Shown here: positions 9,995 to 18,272 of the stretch, piece after piece
Position numbering within the stretch: position 1 is the stretch's first letter
Layout: the number at the start of each line of letters is the position of its first letter
Origin: Acidimicrobiales bacterium
GTDB lineage: Bacteria > Actinomycetota > Acidimicrobiia > Acidimicrobiales > UBA8190
DNA length: 38,249 bases
Direction of reading: 5' to 3'
Assembly (NCBI GenBank): GCA_030040015.1
Contig: JASHUM010000044.1
Location: 1-38,249, forward strand
Notes under the pieces: generated by a model
Databases searched by the model: none
The model's input: only the letters and a program-made list of their open reading frames with translations
Told to the model about the DNA's origin: nothing
Program-made: the position numbers and the translations under genes

Positions 9995-11281
9995 GTGCCC
10001 GGCTTCGTCGACGAAGCGCAGATCCACGCCAAGGCTGGCAACGGAGGAGCCGGCGCCGTGTCGTTCCGGCGCGAGGCCCATGTCGCTCGTGGCGGTCCCG
10101 ACGGCGGTGACGGAGGGCGCGGTGGAGACGTGTGGCTCGAAACCTCGCTCAACCAGTCGTCGCTGCTCCCCTTCCGTGACCACCCGCACCGCCGCGCCGG
10201 CGACGGCGGGCACGGGAGCGGAGGGCGTCGGCACGGCCCGGACGGAAAGGACCTGATCGTGCCCGTGCCGGTCGGTACCGTGGTCCGCCGCGCCGATGGC
10301 ACCGTGATCGCCGACCTCGAAGGCCCCGGCGACCGGGTGATGGTGGCCGAGGGCGGGCGGGGCGGGCGGGGGAACGCCCGCTTCCTCACCAACAGACGGC
10401 GGGCTCCGGCGTTCGCCGAGCAAGGCGAGGCCGGGGAGGAGCACTGGCTGGACCTCGAGCTCAAGCTGGTCGCCGACGTGGCCATCGTCGGTCTCCCCAA
10501 CGCCGGGAAGAGCACCTTGGTGTCGCGCCTCTCGGCCGCCAAGCCCAAGATCGCCGACTACCCCTTCACGACGCTCGAGCCCCATCTCGGCGTGGTCCGC
10601 CTCGGGCGAAGCGGCTCGGAGACCGAGTTCGTGGTGGCCGACGTGCCCGGACTGGTGGAGGGGGCGGCGGAAGGGCGCGGGCTCGGCCATCGCTTCCTTC
10701 GTCACGTCGAGCGGGCCCGCGTGCTGCTCGTGCTCGTCGACCTCGCCTCGCTCGAGGGGCGCTCACCCGCCGAGCAGGAGCGCGTGCTCCTCGACGAGTT
10801 GCGCCGGTACCGGCCCCAGCTCCTCGACCGGCCCCGCCTGGTGGTGGGGTCCAAAGCCGACGTGGCCCGGGAGCCGGATCCCTCCGAGGGTCTTCCTTCG
10901 TTGTGCATCTCCGCCGTCACCGGCGCCGGCCTCGACGTGCTGTCGGGCCGGCTCGCCGAGCTCGTCGACGCCGCCCGCCGGGCCGAGCACTCGGACCTGC
11001 GGCCCGTCGTCGTGCACCGTCCGGTCGGGGAAGCGGTGGTGGAGGTGCAACGGGCCGACGACGGCTCGTTCGTCGTCGGGGGACGGGCCGCGCTGCGAGC
11101 CGTGGCCCTGTCCGACCTGACCGACGACGACGCCTTGGACGTCGTCCAGCAGCGGCTGCGGCGGTTGGGGGTGGAGCGCGCCCTGCGTCGAGCGGGGGTG
11201 CGCGACGGCGACACCGTCCATCTCGGGCCGTTGAGCTTCACCTACCACCGTGACGATCGGGCACTGGAGCCGGGACGATGA
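9995..11281 (+). CDS. obgE: GTPase Obg, 50S assembly
   Basis: Essential GTPase that checks late 50S subunit assembly and responds to nucleotide levels. The 428 residues comprise the glycine-rich Obg fold (about 1-158), the G domain (159-325) and a C-terminal OCT domain (about 338-420). G1 is GLPNAGKST (166-174), with FTT (191-193) as G2, DVPG (216-219) as G3 and SAV (306-308) as G5. The guanine-specificity motif G4 reads GSKAD (285-289), where the family normally has NKxD, so Asn is replaced by Ser286. The GTG start at 9995 gives the expected N-terminus. The stop overlaps the proB ATG as ATGA. Confidence 0.96.
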   Translation: MPGFVDEAQIHAKAGNGGAGAVSFRREAHVARGGPDGGDGGRGGDVWLETSLNQSSLLPFRDHPHRRAGDGGHGSGGRRHGPDGKDLIVPVPVGTVVRRADGTVIADLEGPGDRVMVAEGGRGGRGNARFLTNRRRAPAFAEQGEAGEEHWLDLELKLVADVAIVGLPNAGKSTLVSRLSAAKPKIADYPFTTLEPHLGVVRLGRSGSETEFVVADVPGLVEGAAEGRGLGHRFLRHVERARVLLVLVDLASLEGRSPAEQERVLLDELRRYRPQLLDRPRLVVGSKADVAREPDPSEGLPSLCISAVTGAGLDVLSGRLAELVDAARRAEHSDLRPVVVHRPVGEAVVEVQRADDGSFVVGGRAALRAVALSDLTDDDALDVVQQRLRRLGVERALRRAGVRDGDTVHLGPLSFTYHRDDRALEPGR

Positions 11282-12396
11282 GCGAGCCGACGGTGGCCGG
11301 CGGCGGGCGCACCGTCGTCGTGAAGGTCGGCTCTTCCTCGATCACCGACGACGGCGGGGGGATCGACCATGGCGCCGTCGACAAGCTGTGCGGCGAGCTG
11401 GCCGACCTCCGGGCCCGCGGTCACTCCGTGGTGCTGGTGAGCTCGGGCGCCATCGCCGCCGGTTGGGCGACGCTCGGGGGTGGGCCCCGGCCTTCGGACC
11501 CGGGGCGGCTCCAGGCGCTGTCCGCCGTGGGTCAGCACCGGCTCATGCGGGTGTACGACGACGCCCTGGCCGCCCGCTCGGTGCACGTGGGCCAGGTCCT
11601 GCTGGCGCCGTTGGACTTCGGCCATCGCCAGCAGTACCTGCACGCCAGGCAGACCTTGTCCCACCTCCTCGAGATCGGCGTGGTGCCGGTGGTGAACGAG
11701 AACGACGCCACCTCCGACGACGAGATTCGCTTCGGCGACAACGACCGGTTGGCTGCCTTGGTGGCCCATCTCGTCTCCGCCGAGCTCCTGGTGCTCCTGA
11801 CCGACACCGCCGGCCTGCTCACCGCTGACCCCCGTCTCGACGCCCAGGCGTCGCTCATCGAGGAGGTCGTCGAGGTCGACCACGATCTCGAGGCGCTGGC
11901 CGGGGGGTCGGGGTCGATGGTGGGGAGCGGGGGCATGGTCTCCAAGCTGGCTGCGGCCAAGATCGCGGCATGGTCGGGAGTGACCACGGTGATCGCCGAT
12001 GCTGCTCGGCCCGACGTGCTCGCCGCCGCGCTCGATGGGCGTCCCGGGTCGGGCACCGTGTTCCGTGCCCGCAACCGCCGTCTGCCGGCGCGCAAGCTGT
12101 GGATCGCCTTCGCTCTGGCGTCGAAGGGCACGCTGCGCGTCGACGACGGGGCGCGTCGAGCGCTCGTCGACGCGCAGTCCTCGCTGCTCCCCGCCGGGGT
12201 GGTCGCCGTCGACGGCCGATTCGAGCCCGACGACGCGGTGGAGATCGCCGGACCCGACGGTCTCGTGTTCGCCAAGGGCCTGGTTCGTCACCCGTCTGCG
12301 CAGGTCGCGTCGTGGGCGGGCCGGCGTACGAGCGAGCTCCCCCAGGGCTCCGTGCACGAGGTCGTCCACCGCGACGACCTCGTGGTCCTCGTCTAG
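11278..12396 (+). CDS. proB: Glutamate 5-kinase
   Basis: First step of proline synthesis: phosphorylates glutamate to glutamyl-5-phosphate. The 372-residue product has the amino-acid kinase domain (VVVKVGSSSITDD near residue 14, VLVSSGAIAAGW near 50, NENDATSDDEIRFGDND near 140, MVGSGGMVSKLAAAKIA near 215) and a C-terminal PUA domain (about 277-365, including RALVDAQSSLLPAGVVAVDG). The full length matches the ProB+PUA architecture. Its start overlaps obgE as ATGA, and proA follows after 41 bases. Feedback inhibition by proline is usual for this family. Confidence 0.97.
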   Translation: MSEPTVAGGGRTVVVKVGSSSITDDGGGIDHGAVDKLCGELADLRARGHSVVLVSSGAIAAGWATLGGGPRPSDPGRLQALSAVGQHRLMRVYDDALAARSVHVGQVLLAPLDFGHRQQYLHARQTLSHLLEIGVVPVVNENDATSDDEIRFGDNDRLAALVAHLVSAELLVLLTDTAGLLTADPRLDAQASLIEEVVEVDHDLEALAGGSGSMVGSGGMVSKLAAAKIAAWSGVTTVIADAARPDVLAAALDGRPGSGTVFRARNRRLPARKLWIAFALASKGTLRVDDGARRALVDAQSSLLPAGVVAVDGRFEPDDAVEIAGPDGLVFAKGLVRHPSAQVASWAGRRTSELPQGSVHEVVHRDDLVVLV

Positions 12397-12426
12397 CCGC
12401 CGTCCGGAGGGGCGACGGCACGGGGG

Positions 12427-12437
12427 TACCCTTGAGC
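12427..12437 (+). promoter_or_regulatory. Candidate -10 element for proA (leaderless)
   Basis: TACCCT at 12427-12432 stands 5 bases before the proA ATG, close enough that transcription could start at or beside the A of the start codon. A 6-bp inverted repeat (GCCGTC at 12399-12404 and GACGGC at 12414-12419) lies just upstream; its role is unknown. No Shine-Dalgarno sequence is seen. Confidence 0.4.
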
Positions 12438-13688
12438 ATGGCGAACGGCACCATCGAGGAGCTCGGCCGCCGCGCCGTGCACAGCGCCCGAGCCTTGGCC
12501 GTGGCCACCACTGCCACCAAGGACACCGCCCTCCGTCTGTGCGCCGATCTCCTCGAGCAACGGGCCGGCGAGATCCTGGCCGCCAACACCGTCGACGTCG
12601 GTCGCGCCGAGCGGGAAGAGGCCGGCGACACCGCCCTCGACCGGCTCCGCCTGACCGAGGCGCGCCTGGCGGCCATGGCCGCCGGTCTGCGCCAAGTGGC
12701 CGTCCTCCCCGACCCGGTGGGGGAGGTGGTCGAAGGCTCCATCCGGCCCAACGGCCTACGCGTCGAGCGGGTCAGGGTCCCTCTGGGTGTGGTCGGGATC
12801 ATCTACGAGAACCGGCCCAACGTCACGAGCGACGCCGCCGGCCTGTGCCTCAAGGCGGGTAACGCCACTTTGCTGCGAGGCTCGTCCGGCGCGCTGGAGT
12901 CGAACCGGGCCATCGTCGGTGCGCTCCGTGACGGCGTGTCCAAGGCCGGACTGCCGGCCGACGCGCTGTCCCTGGTCGAGGACGTGAGCCGAGAGGCGGC
13001 CGTGCAGTTCATGAAGCTCGAGGCCATCGACTGCCTCGTTCCGAGAGGCGGCCACTCCTTGCTCGACAGTGTGCGGGAGCACGCCACCGTCCCGGTCGTC
13101 ATCGACGGCGACGGCAACTGCCACGTCTACGTGGACGCCTCGGCCGACCTCGATCAGGCGCTCGAGATCGTGATGAACGCCAAGACCCAGCGTCCCGGGG
13201 TGTGCAACGCGGCCGAGACGCTCCTGGTCCACGGCGCCGTGGCCGAGGGGTTCCTCCCCCGAGCCGGACGAGCCCTGGGCGACGCCGGGGTCGAGCTGGT
13301 GGGGGACGAGCGTGCCCGCGCCCTGGTGCCCGGCATGGGCGAGGCCAACGACGAGGACTACGCCACCGAGTTCCTGGGCCTGAAGCTGGCCGTGGCCGTC
13401 GTCGACGATCTGGACGAGGCCATGGCCCACATCGCCCGCTTCGGCTCGGGGCACTCGGAGGCCATCCTCACCACCGACGTGCGAAGTGCGGAGCGATTCT
13501 GCCGGGAAGTGGACGCTGCCGCCGTCCTCGTCAACACCTCCACGCGTTTCGTCGATGGAGGGGAGCTCGGGCTCGGCGCCGAGATCGGGATCTCCACCCA
13601 GAAACTGCACGCCCGGGGGCCCATGGGGCTGCGCGAGCTCACGTGCGTGAAGTACGTGGTACGAGGTGACGGGCAGGTGCGGAGGTGA
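12438..13688 (+). CDS. proA: Glutamate-5-semialdehyde dehydrogenase (gamma-glutamyl phosphate reductase)
   Basis: Second step of proline synthesis: NADPH-dependent reduction of glutamyl-5-phosphate to the semialdehyde. The 416-residue product has the aldehyde-dehydrogenase fold with VPLGVVGIIYENRPNVTSD (about 114-132), GNATLLRGSS (141-150), the catalytic Cys256 in QRPGVCNAAETLL, and the C-terminal signature FGSGHSEAI near 334 and GLGAEIGISTQKLHARGPMG near 380. The ATG at 12438 gives the normal N-terminus; the frame is open further upstream inside proB but without similarity. The stop overlaps the next gene's GTG as GTGA. Confidence 0.97.
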   Translation: MANGTIEELGRRAVHSARALAVATTATKDTALRLCADLLEQRAGEILAANTVDVGRAEREEAGDTALDRLRLTEARLAAMAAGLRQVAVLPDPVGEVVEGSIRPNGLRVERVRVPLGVVGIIYENRPNVTSDAAGLCLKAGNATLLRGSSGALESNRAIVGALRDGVSKAGLPADALSLVEDVSREAAVQFMKLEAIDCLVPRGGHSLLDSVREHATVPVVIDGDGNCHVYVDASADLDQALEIVMNAKTQRPGVCNAAETLLVHGAVAEGFLPRAGRALGDAGVELVGDERARALVPGMGEANDEDYATEFLGLKLAVAVVDDLDEAMAHIARFGSGHSEAILTTDVRSAERFCREVDAAAVLVNTSTRFVDGGELGLGAEIGISTQKLHARGPMGLRELTCVKYVVRGDGQVRR

Positions 13689-14749
13689 GCGCCCCCGACG
13701 AACGAGACGGCGCCACCCCCCGGGCCCACAGCCCGGCCGGTGGCGGGCCCTCGGCAACGGGACCTCTGGGCTTCCCCGAACCGGGCCCGCCGCGTTTTCT
13801 CTCCGTGGCCGACGTGCGTGAGCGTCTGGGCGAGGTCGGGTACTTGGCCGACGACGGGATCGCCGGCGTCGTGCACCTCGCCGATCGTCTGGCCAAGCCT
13901 GTGCTGGTCGAGGGCCCCGCCGGTACGGGCAAGACCGAGCTGGCCAAGGCGGTGGCCCGCATCACCGGGAGCCGGCTCATCCGACTCCAGTGCTACGAGG
14001 GCCTCGACGAGTCGAAGGCCCTGTACGAGTGGAACTACCGAAAGCAGCTGCTTCGCATCCAGGCCCAGCAGGTGCTCGACGAGGAGGACCTCGCCTCGAC
14101 CCCAGCGGCCACCTCTGGTGCCCCTTCCGACTCCACCTCCGCCCCAGCACGGCTGGGGGCGTCCCGGACGTGGCGGGCGCTCGAAGAGGACATCTTCTCA
14201 GAGGAGTTCCTCCTCACCCGCCCGCTGCTCGAGGCCATCAGGTCCGACGAGCCGGTCGTCCTGCTCGTCGACGAGGTGGACCGCGTCGAGCTCGAGACCG
14301 AGGCGCTGCTCCTCGAGGTGCTCTCGGACTACCAGGTGTCGATCCCCGAGCTCGGCACGGTGCAGGCCGAGCGCATCCCCATGGTCTTCCTCACCTCCAA
14401 CAACACCCGGGAGCTGTCCGAGGCGCTCAAGCGCCGGTGCCTGTACCTCCACCTCGACTACCCCTCGCTCGAGCGAGAGCGCGACATCGTGCGCACCCGG
14501 GTCCCCGGCGTGACCGACGAGCTGGCCGACCAGGTGGCGCGCATCGTGCGCTCGTTGCGGACGCTCGAGCTCAAGAAGTACCCGTCGGTGTCGGAGACCT
14601 TGGACTGGGCCCGCACCCTCGTCGTCCTCGGCGTGGAGTCCGTGGACGCCGAGCAGGCCAAGGCGACCCTTCACGTCCTGCTCAAGTACCGCAGTGACCT
14701 CGAGCGAGCCGCCAAGGAGCTGACCGTGGCCGACGAGGGCAGCGCCTAG
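13685..14749 (+). CDS. MoxR-family AAA ATPase, CoxD-like
   Basis: AAA+ ATPase of the MoxR group, usually a chaperone paired with a VWA protein for metal-cofactor insertion or complex maturation. The 354 residues show Walker A GPAGTGKT (77-84), YEGLDESKALYEWNY (104-118) typical of CoxD-like members, Walker B VVLLVDEVDR (191-200) and a sensor region FLTSNNTREL followed by the Arg finger area LKRRCLYL. A Ser/Ala/Pro-rich insert (about 136-160) interrupts the fold. The start is the GTG overlapping the proA stop. The VWA/CoxE-like partner follows after 15 bases. No CO dehydrogenase structural genes are present, so the client is unknown. Confidence 0.9.
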   Translation: MSAPDERDGATPRAHSPAGGGPSATGPLGFPEPGPPRFLSVADVRERLGEVGYLADDGIAGVVHLADRLAKPVLVEGPAGTGKTELAKAVARITGSRLIRLQCYEGLDESKALYEWNYRKQLLRIQAQQVLDEEDLASTPAATSGAPSDSTSAPARLGASRTWRALEEDIFSEEFLLTRPLLEAIRSDEPVVLLVDEVDRVELETEALLLEVLSDYQVSIPELGTVQAERIPMVFLTSNNTRELSEALKRRCLYLHLDYPSLERERDIVRTRVPGVTDELADQVARIVRSLRTLELKKYPSVSETLDWARTLVVLGVESVDAEQAKATLHVLLKYRSDLERAAKELTVADEGSA

Positions 14750-14764
14750 CTCTCGGGACGAATC

Positions 14765-16201
14765 GTGCTCGACGTCCTCACCGGGTTCGTCGGCGAGCTG
14801 CGGGCCGCCGGGCTTCCCGTGTCCATGACCGAGGCCATCGACGCCGCCGAGGCCGTCCACCACGTCCCCCTGGAGGACCGGGACGCGCTCAAGTACGCCT
14901 TGGGAGCCACGCTGGTCAAGTCCTCGGCCCACTGGAAGGCCTTCGAGACCGCCTTCGAGGTCTACTTCTCGGTCCGCGGACCACAGTTCACCCTCGAGGA
15001 CGAGACCGATGCCGAGGAGCACGGGGAGCTCGGCGACGAGGAGCAGGCCGGCCAGGGGGCGGGGCGGGGACACGGTGGGGGGGGAGGCGAGGCACTCTCT
15101 GCCGAGGAGCTGGCCGAGATGCTCTTCCGGGCGCTGTTGTCGGCCAACGACGCCCAGGTGCGCGCCCTCGCCCGCCAGGCGGTGAGCCGGTACGCCGGCA
15201 TGGAGCCGGGCCGACCGGTGGGCGGCACCTACTACCTGTACCGCACGCTTCGGAACCTGGATCTCGACGGCATGCTGCACCGGCTCCTCGACGCGGCGCG
15301 CCAGGAGGCCGGAGGCGTCCTGACCCCGCTCGAGGAGCGCCTGGCGACCGACGAGTTCCGCTCCCGCGTCGACCGGCTGCGCCGGGAGATCGAGGACGAG
15401 ATCCGCAGGCGGCTCGTGGCCGACCGGGGAGCCGAGGCGCTGGCCCGCTCGCTGCGCAAGCCGCTGCCCGAGGACATCGACTTCATGCACGCCACTCGCG
15501 AGGAGCTGACGGCGCTACGACGGGCCATCCATCCGCTCACGCGCAAGCTCGCCGTCCGACTCGCCCGTAAACGGCGCCACGGCCGCCGGGGGCCACTCGA
15601 CTTCCGTTCGACGGTCCGCCATTCGTTGTCCACCGGCGGAGTCCCGGTCGACCCCAAGTTCCGCTACCCCAGGCCGGCCAAGCCCGAGATCTTCGTGGTG
15701 GCCGACATCTCGGGTTCGGTGGCGTCCTTCGCCCGCTTCACCCTCCACCTGGTGTACGCCATCAGCTCGCAGTTCTCGAAGGTGCGCAGCTTCGTGTTCA
15801 TCGACGGCATCGACGAGGTCACCCGGTTCTTCGAGGGCGTGGACGACGTCACCGAAGCCCTGCACCGCGTCAACACCGAGGCCGACGTGGTGTGGGTCGA
15901 CGGCCACTCCGACTACGGACACGCCTTCAGCGTGTTCTGGGACCGTTGGGCCGAAGAGGTCACTCCGCGTACGAGCGTCCTTCTCCTCGGGGACGCCCGG
16001 AACAACTACCACGCCAGCCAGGCCTGGGTGGTCCAGGAGATCCGCCACCGGGCTCGCCACGTCTATTGGCTCAACCCCGAACCCCGGGCCTATTGGGGGA
16101 CGGGGGACTCCATCCTGGACGAGTACGCCGTGCACTGCGACGCCGTGTTCGAATGCCGCAACCTGCGCCAGCTCGAGCACTTCGTGGCCGAGCTGGCGTG
16201 A
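14765..16201 (+). CDS. VWA domain protein, CoxE-like
   Basis: Partner of the MoxR ATPase just upstream. The 478 residues begin with an alpha-helical region (1-75), have an acidic/glycine-rich linker (78-110), a second helical region rich in Arg/Glu (190-275), and a C-terminal von Willebrand A domain (about 305-478) with the metal-ion-dependent adhesion motif DISGS (314-318). The segments FIDGIDEVTRFF (345-356) and VLLLGDARNNY (405-415) are characteristic of the CoxE group. Start GTG at 14765 is the first reasonable start after the ATPase gene; an ATG at residue 21 is a weaker option. The stop overlaps the next gene's GTG as GTGA. Confidence 0.88.
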   Translation: MLDVLTGFVGELRAAGLPVSMTEAIDAAEAVHHVPLEDRDALKYALGATLVKSSAHWKAFETAFEVYFSVRGPQFTLEDETDAEEHGELGDEEQAGQGAGRGHGGGGGEALSAEELAEMLFRALLSANDAQVRALARQAVSRYAGMEPGRPVGGTYYLYRTLRNLDLDGMLHRLLDAARQEAGGVLTPLEERLATDEFRSRVDRLRREIEDEIRRRLVADRGAEALARSLRKPLPEDIDFMHATREELTALRRAIHPLTRKLAVRLARKRRHGRRGPLDFRSTVRHSLSTGGVPVDPKFRYPRPAKPEIFVVADISGSVASFARFTLHLVYAISSQFSKVRSFVFIDGIDEVTRFFEGVDDVTEALHRVNTEADVVWVDGHSDYGHAFSVFWDRWAEEVTPRTSVLLLGDARNNYHASQAWVVQEIRHRARHVYWLNPEPRAYWGTGDSILDEYAVHCDAVFECRNLRQLEHFVAELA

Positions 16202-16944
16202 GCACCGTCCCCGCCGGCGTGCGCACTGTCCCCGATCGCTCTCCCGGGGTGACGTCGCTGGTGCTCGTCCGACACGGTGAGGCTCGTTGCAACGTCCAGG
16301 GAGTGGTGGGCGGGATCCGCGGGTGCACCGGGTTGACCGATCTCGGCGTGGCCCAGGCCGAGGCGCTTCGCCGCCGGCTGGAGCGGACCGGGGAGCTCCG
16401 CCAGGCCACGGCGCTGTACTCGAGCGTGCTGCCCCGGGCGATCGAGACCGCCGCGCTCGTCTCCCCGGCGCTGGGCCCCGGCGACCTCCCGGTGCAGACC
16501 GACTGTGACCTGTGCGAGCTGCACCCGGGCGAGGCCGACGGGCTCGTCTGGGAGCAGTACGTGGCCCGTTACGGCGAGCCCGACGCCTGGGGCACCCAAC
16601 CCGACGCCGTGCTGTCCCCCGGTGGCGAGAGCTGGAGCAGCTTCGTGACCAGGGCGTCCTCGGCGGTCGCTTCGTTGACCGAGCGGCACGGCGGCCAGAC
16701 GGTGGTCGTCGTGTGCCACGCCGGGGTGATCGAGTCGGCGCTGTTGCGGTTGCTGCCCTTCGGCCCCGAGGCCAGGCTCCAGCTGCGCACCAGCCATGCC
16801 TCGCTCACGGAGTTCGAGCGCGACGGCGCGCTCGGCGTGTGGCGACTGCTGCGCTACAACGACGCCGTCCACCTGGTGGAGGACGTCAGGCCCGGAGCAG
16901 CTCCGCCACTCGGAAGGCGAGATCGATGGACTGCCGGGCGTTGA
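16198..16944 (+). CDS. Histidine phosphatase family protein (phosphoglycerate-mutase-like)
   Basis: Phosphatase of the histidine acid/PhoE branch; substrate unknown. The 248 residues carry the catalytic LVRHGEARCN (Arg25-His26-Gly27, His26 the phospho-acceptor), YSSVLPRAIETA (about 76-87) and the second catalytic His in VVVCHAGVIESAL (about 175-187). The start is GTG overlapping the VWA gene's stop (GTGA); GTG at 16249 would trim the poorly conserved leader. Its last 59 bases overlap the 3' end of the convergent DAHP synthase gene, so its C-terminal 20 or so residues are encoded antisense to that gene. Co-transcription with the MoxR/VWA pair suggests a link but does not prove one. Confidence 0.88.
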   Translation: MSTVPAGVRTVPDRSPGVTSLVLVRHGEARCNVQGVVGGIRGCTGLTDLGVAQAEALRRRLERTGELRQATALYSSVLPRAIETAALVSPALGPGDLPVQTDCDLCELHPGEADGLVWEQYVARYGEPDAWGTQPDAVLSPGGESWSSFVTRASSAVASLTERHGGQTVVVVCHAGVIESALLRLLPFGPEARLQLRTSHASLTEFERDGALGVWRLLRYNDAVHLVEDVRPGAAPPLGRRDRWTAGR

Positions 16945-18232
16945 GCCGGGGGTCGCACATCGTGGTGTAGCGCTCGTGGAGCTGGTCCTCGACGATGTCG
17001 CCGAAGCCACCCAGGCACTCGGTCACGTCGTCGCCCGTGAGCTCGACGTGCACGCCTCCTGGCCACGTCCCCACCTGGCGGTGGGCGTCGAAGAACCCGC
17101 GGATCTCCTCGAGGATGTCGTCGAAACGCCGGGTCTTGTGGCCCCCGTTGCTCACGAAGGTGTTGCCGTGCATGGGGTCGCACACCCACACCACCGGCTG
17201 GCCCTCGTCGCGTACCGCCCGGAGCAGGGGAGGGAGCAGCTCCGGCACCCGCTTGGCTCCGAGACGGGTGACGAGCGTGAGCCGGCCCGGGCTCCGCTCC
17301 GGGTCGAGCCGCCGGCACAGGGCGATCACCTCGTCGACGGTGGCCGAGGGGCCGATCTTCACGGCGACGGGGTTGTGGATGCCGGACACGAACTCGACGT
17401 GGGCCCCGTCGATCTGCCGGGTGCGCTCGCCCACCCACACCATGTGGGCCGAGCAGTCGTAGGCGCTCCCGGTGAGCGAGTCGGTCCGGGTCAGCGCTTC
17501 CTCGTAGGGGAGGATGAGCGCCTCGTGGGAAGTGAAGTACTCGACCTGGTGCAGCGCCGTCTCGGCGTTCAGGTCGATGCCGCAGGCGGCCATGAAGCGC
17601 AGAGCACGGTCGATCTCCGCTGCGATCTGCTCGTAGCGCTTGCCCTCCTCGCTGGAGGCGACGAACTCCTGGTTCCACTGGTGCACCTGGGAAAGGTCGG
17701 CGAAGCCACCCGTGGTGAAGGCCCGCACCAGGTTCAAGGTGGAGGCGGACTGGTGGTAGGCGGCCAGCAGCCGGGCCGGGTCGGGAGTCCGCGCCTCGGG
17801 ATCGGGGGCGTCGTCGTTGACCATGTGGCCACGGAACGACTCGAGCTCGCGGTCGGCGACCGTCTCGGTGTCCGACGAGCGCGGCTTGGCGAACTGGCCG
17901 GCGATGCGCCCGACCTTCACGACCGGAACCCCGGCGCCGTAGGTGAGCACGACGGCCATCTGCAGCACGACGCGCAGCTTGTCCCTGATGCCATCGGCGC
18001 TGAACTCGAGGAAGGACTCGGCGCAGTCGCCCGCCTGGAGCAGGAAAGCCCGGCCCCCGGCCACCTCCCCGAGGGCGGCGCGCAGCCGGCGCGCCTCGCC
18101 GGCGAACACCAGCGGGGGAAGCGCCGCCAGCTCTCCGAGGACGCGCCCCATGGCCGCTTCGTCGGGCCAGCGGGGTTGCTGCGCAGCCGGGCGCGCCCGC
18201 CAGCTCGTCGGGCTCCAGGTCCCGGCGGTCAT
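16886..18232 (-). CDS. aroG: 3-deoxy-7-phosphoheptulonate synthase, class II
   Basis: Condenses phosphoenolpyruvate with erythrose 4-phosphate, the entry step to aromatic amino acids. The 448-residue product is a plant/actinobacterial class II enzyme. Visible motifs: the metal-binding Cys in LLQAGDCAESF, VVKVGRIAGQFAKPRS, EYFTSHEALILPYEE, KIGPSATVDEVI, VTRLGAKRVPELLPPL and VWVCDPMHGNT. The start is the ATG at 18232, 8 bases downstream of a TACGCT -10-like motif; an upstream in-frame ATG would run into the divergent gene. The 3' end overlaps the convergent phosphatase gene by 59 bases. Family members are feedback-regulated, but I cannot see regulatory residues by eye. Confidence 0.95.
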   Translation of the reverse strand: MTAGTWSPTSWRARPAAQQPRWPDEAAMGRVLGELAALPPLVFAGEARRLRAALGEVAGGRAFLLQAGDCAESFLEFSADGIRDKLRVVLQMAVVLTYGAGVPVVKVGRIAGQFAKPRSSDTETVADRELESFRGHMVNDDAPDPEARTPDPARLLAAYHQSASTLNLVRAFTTGGFADLSQVHQWNQEFVASSEEGKRYEQIAAEIDRALRFMAACGIDLNAETALHQVEYFTSHEALILPYEEALTRTDSLTGSAYDCSAHMVWVGERTRQIDGAHVEFVSGIHNPVAVKIGPSATVDEVIALCRRLDPERSPGRLTLVTRLGAKRVPELLPPLLRAVRDEGQPVVWVCDPMHGNTFVSNGGHKTRRFDDILEEIRGFFDAHRQVGTWPGGVHVELTGDDVTECLGGFGDIVEDQLHERYTTMCDPRLNARQSIDLAFRVAELLRA

Positions 18233-18272
18233 GGGGCTCCAGCGTAAACGGTCTGGCAATAGGCTCCGGGCG
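18233..18272. promoter_or_regulatory. Divergent promoter region, DAHP synthase / F420 oxidoreductase
   Basis: The 40-base gap between the two divergent starts holds a -10-like motif on each strand: TACGCT (minus strand, 18246-18241), 8 bases before the DAHP synthase ATG, and TAGGCT (plus strand, 18260-18265), 7 bases before the oxidoreductase GTG. Both spacings would give transcripts with almost no leader. No convincing -35 boxes are visible; polymerase sites would overlap, so the two promoters may compete. Confidence 0.45.

Noticed and set aside
13685-16201. Part of a carbon monoxide dehydrogenase (cox) operon
   Set aside because: The ATPase and VWA genes resemble CoxD and CoxE, but no coxL, coxM or coxS is present in the window.
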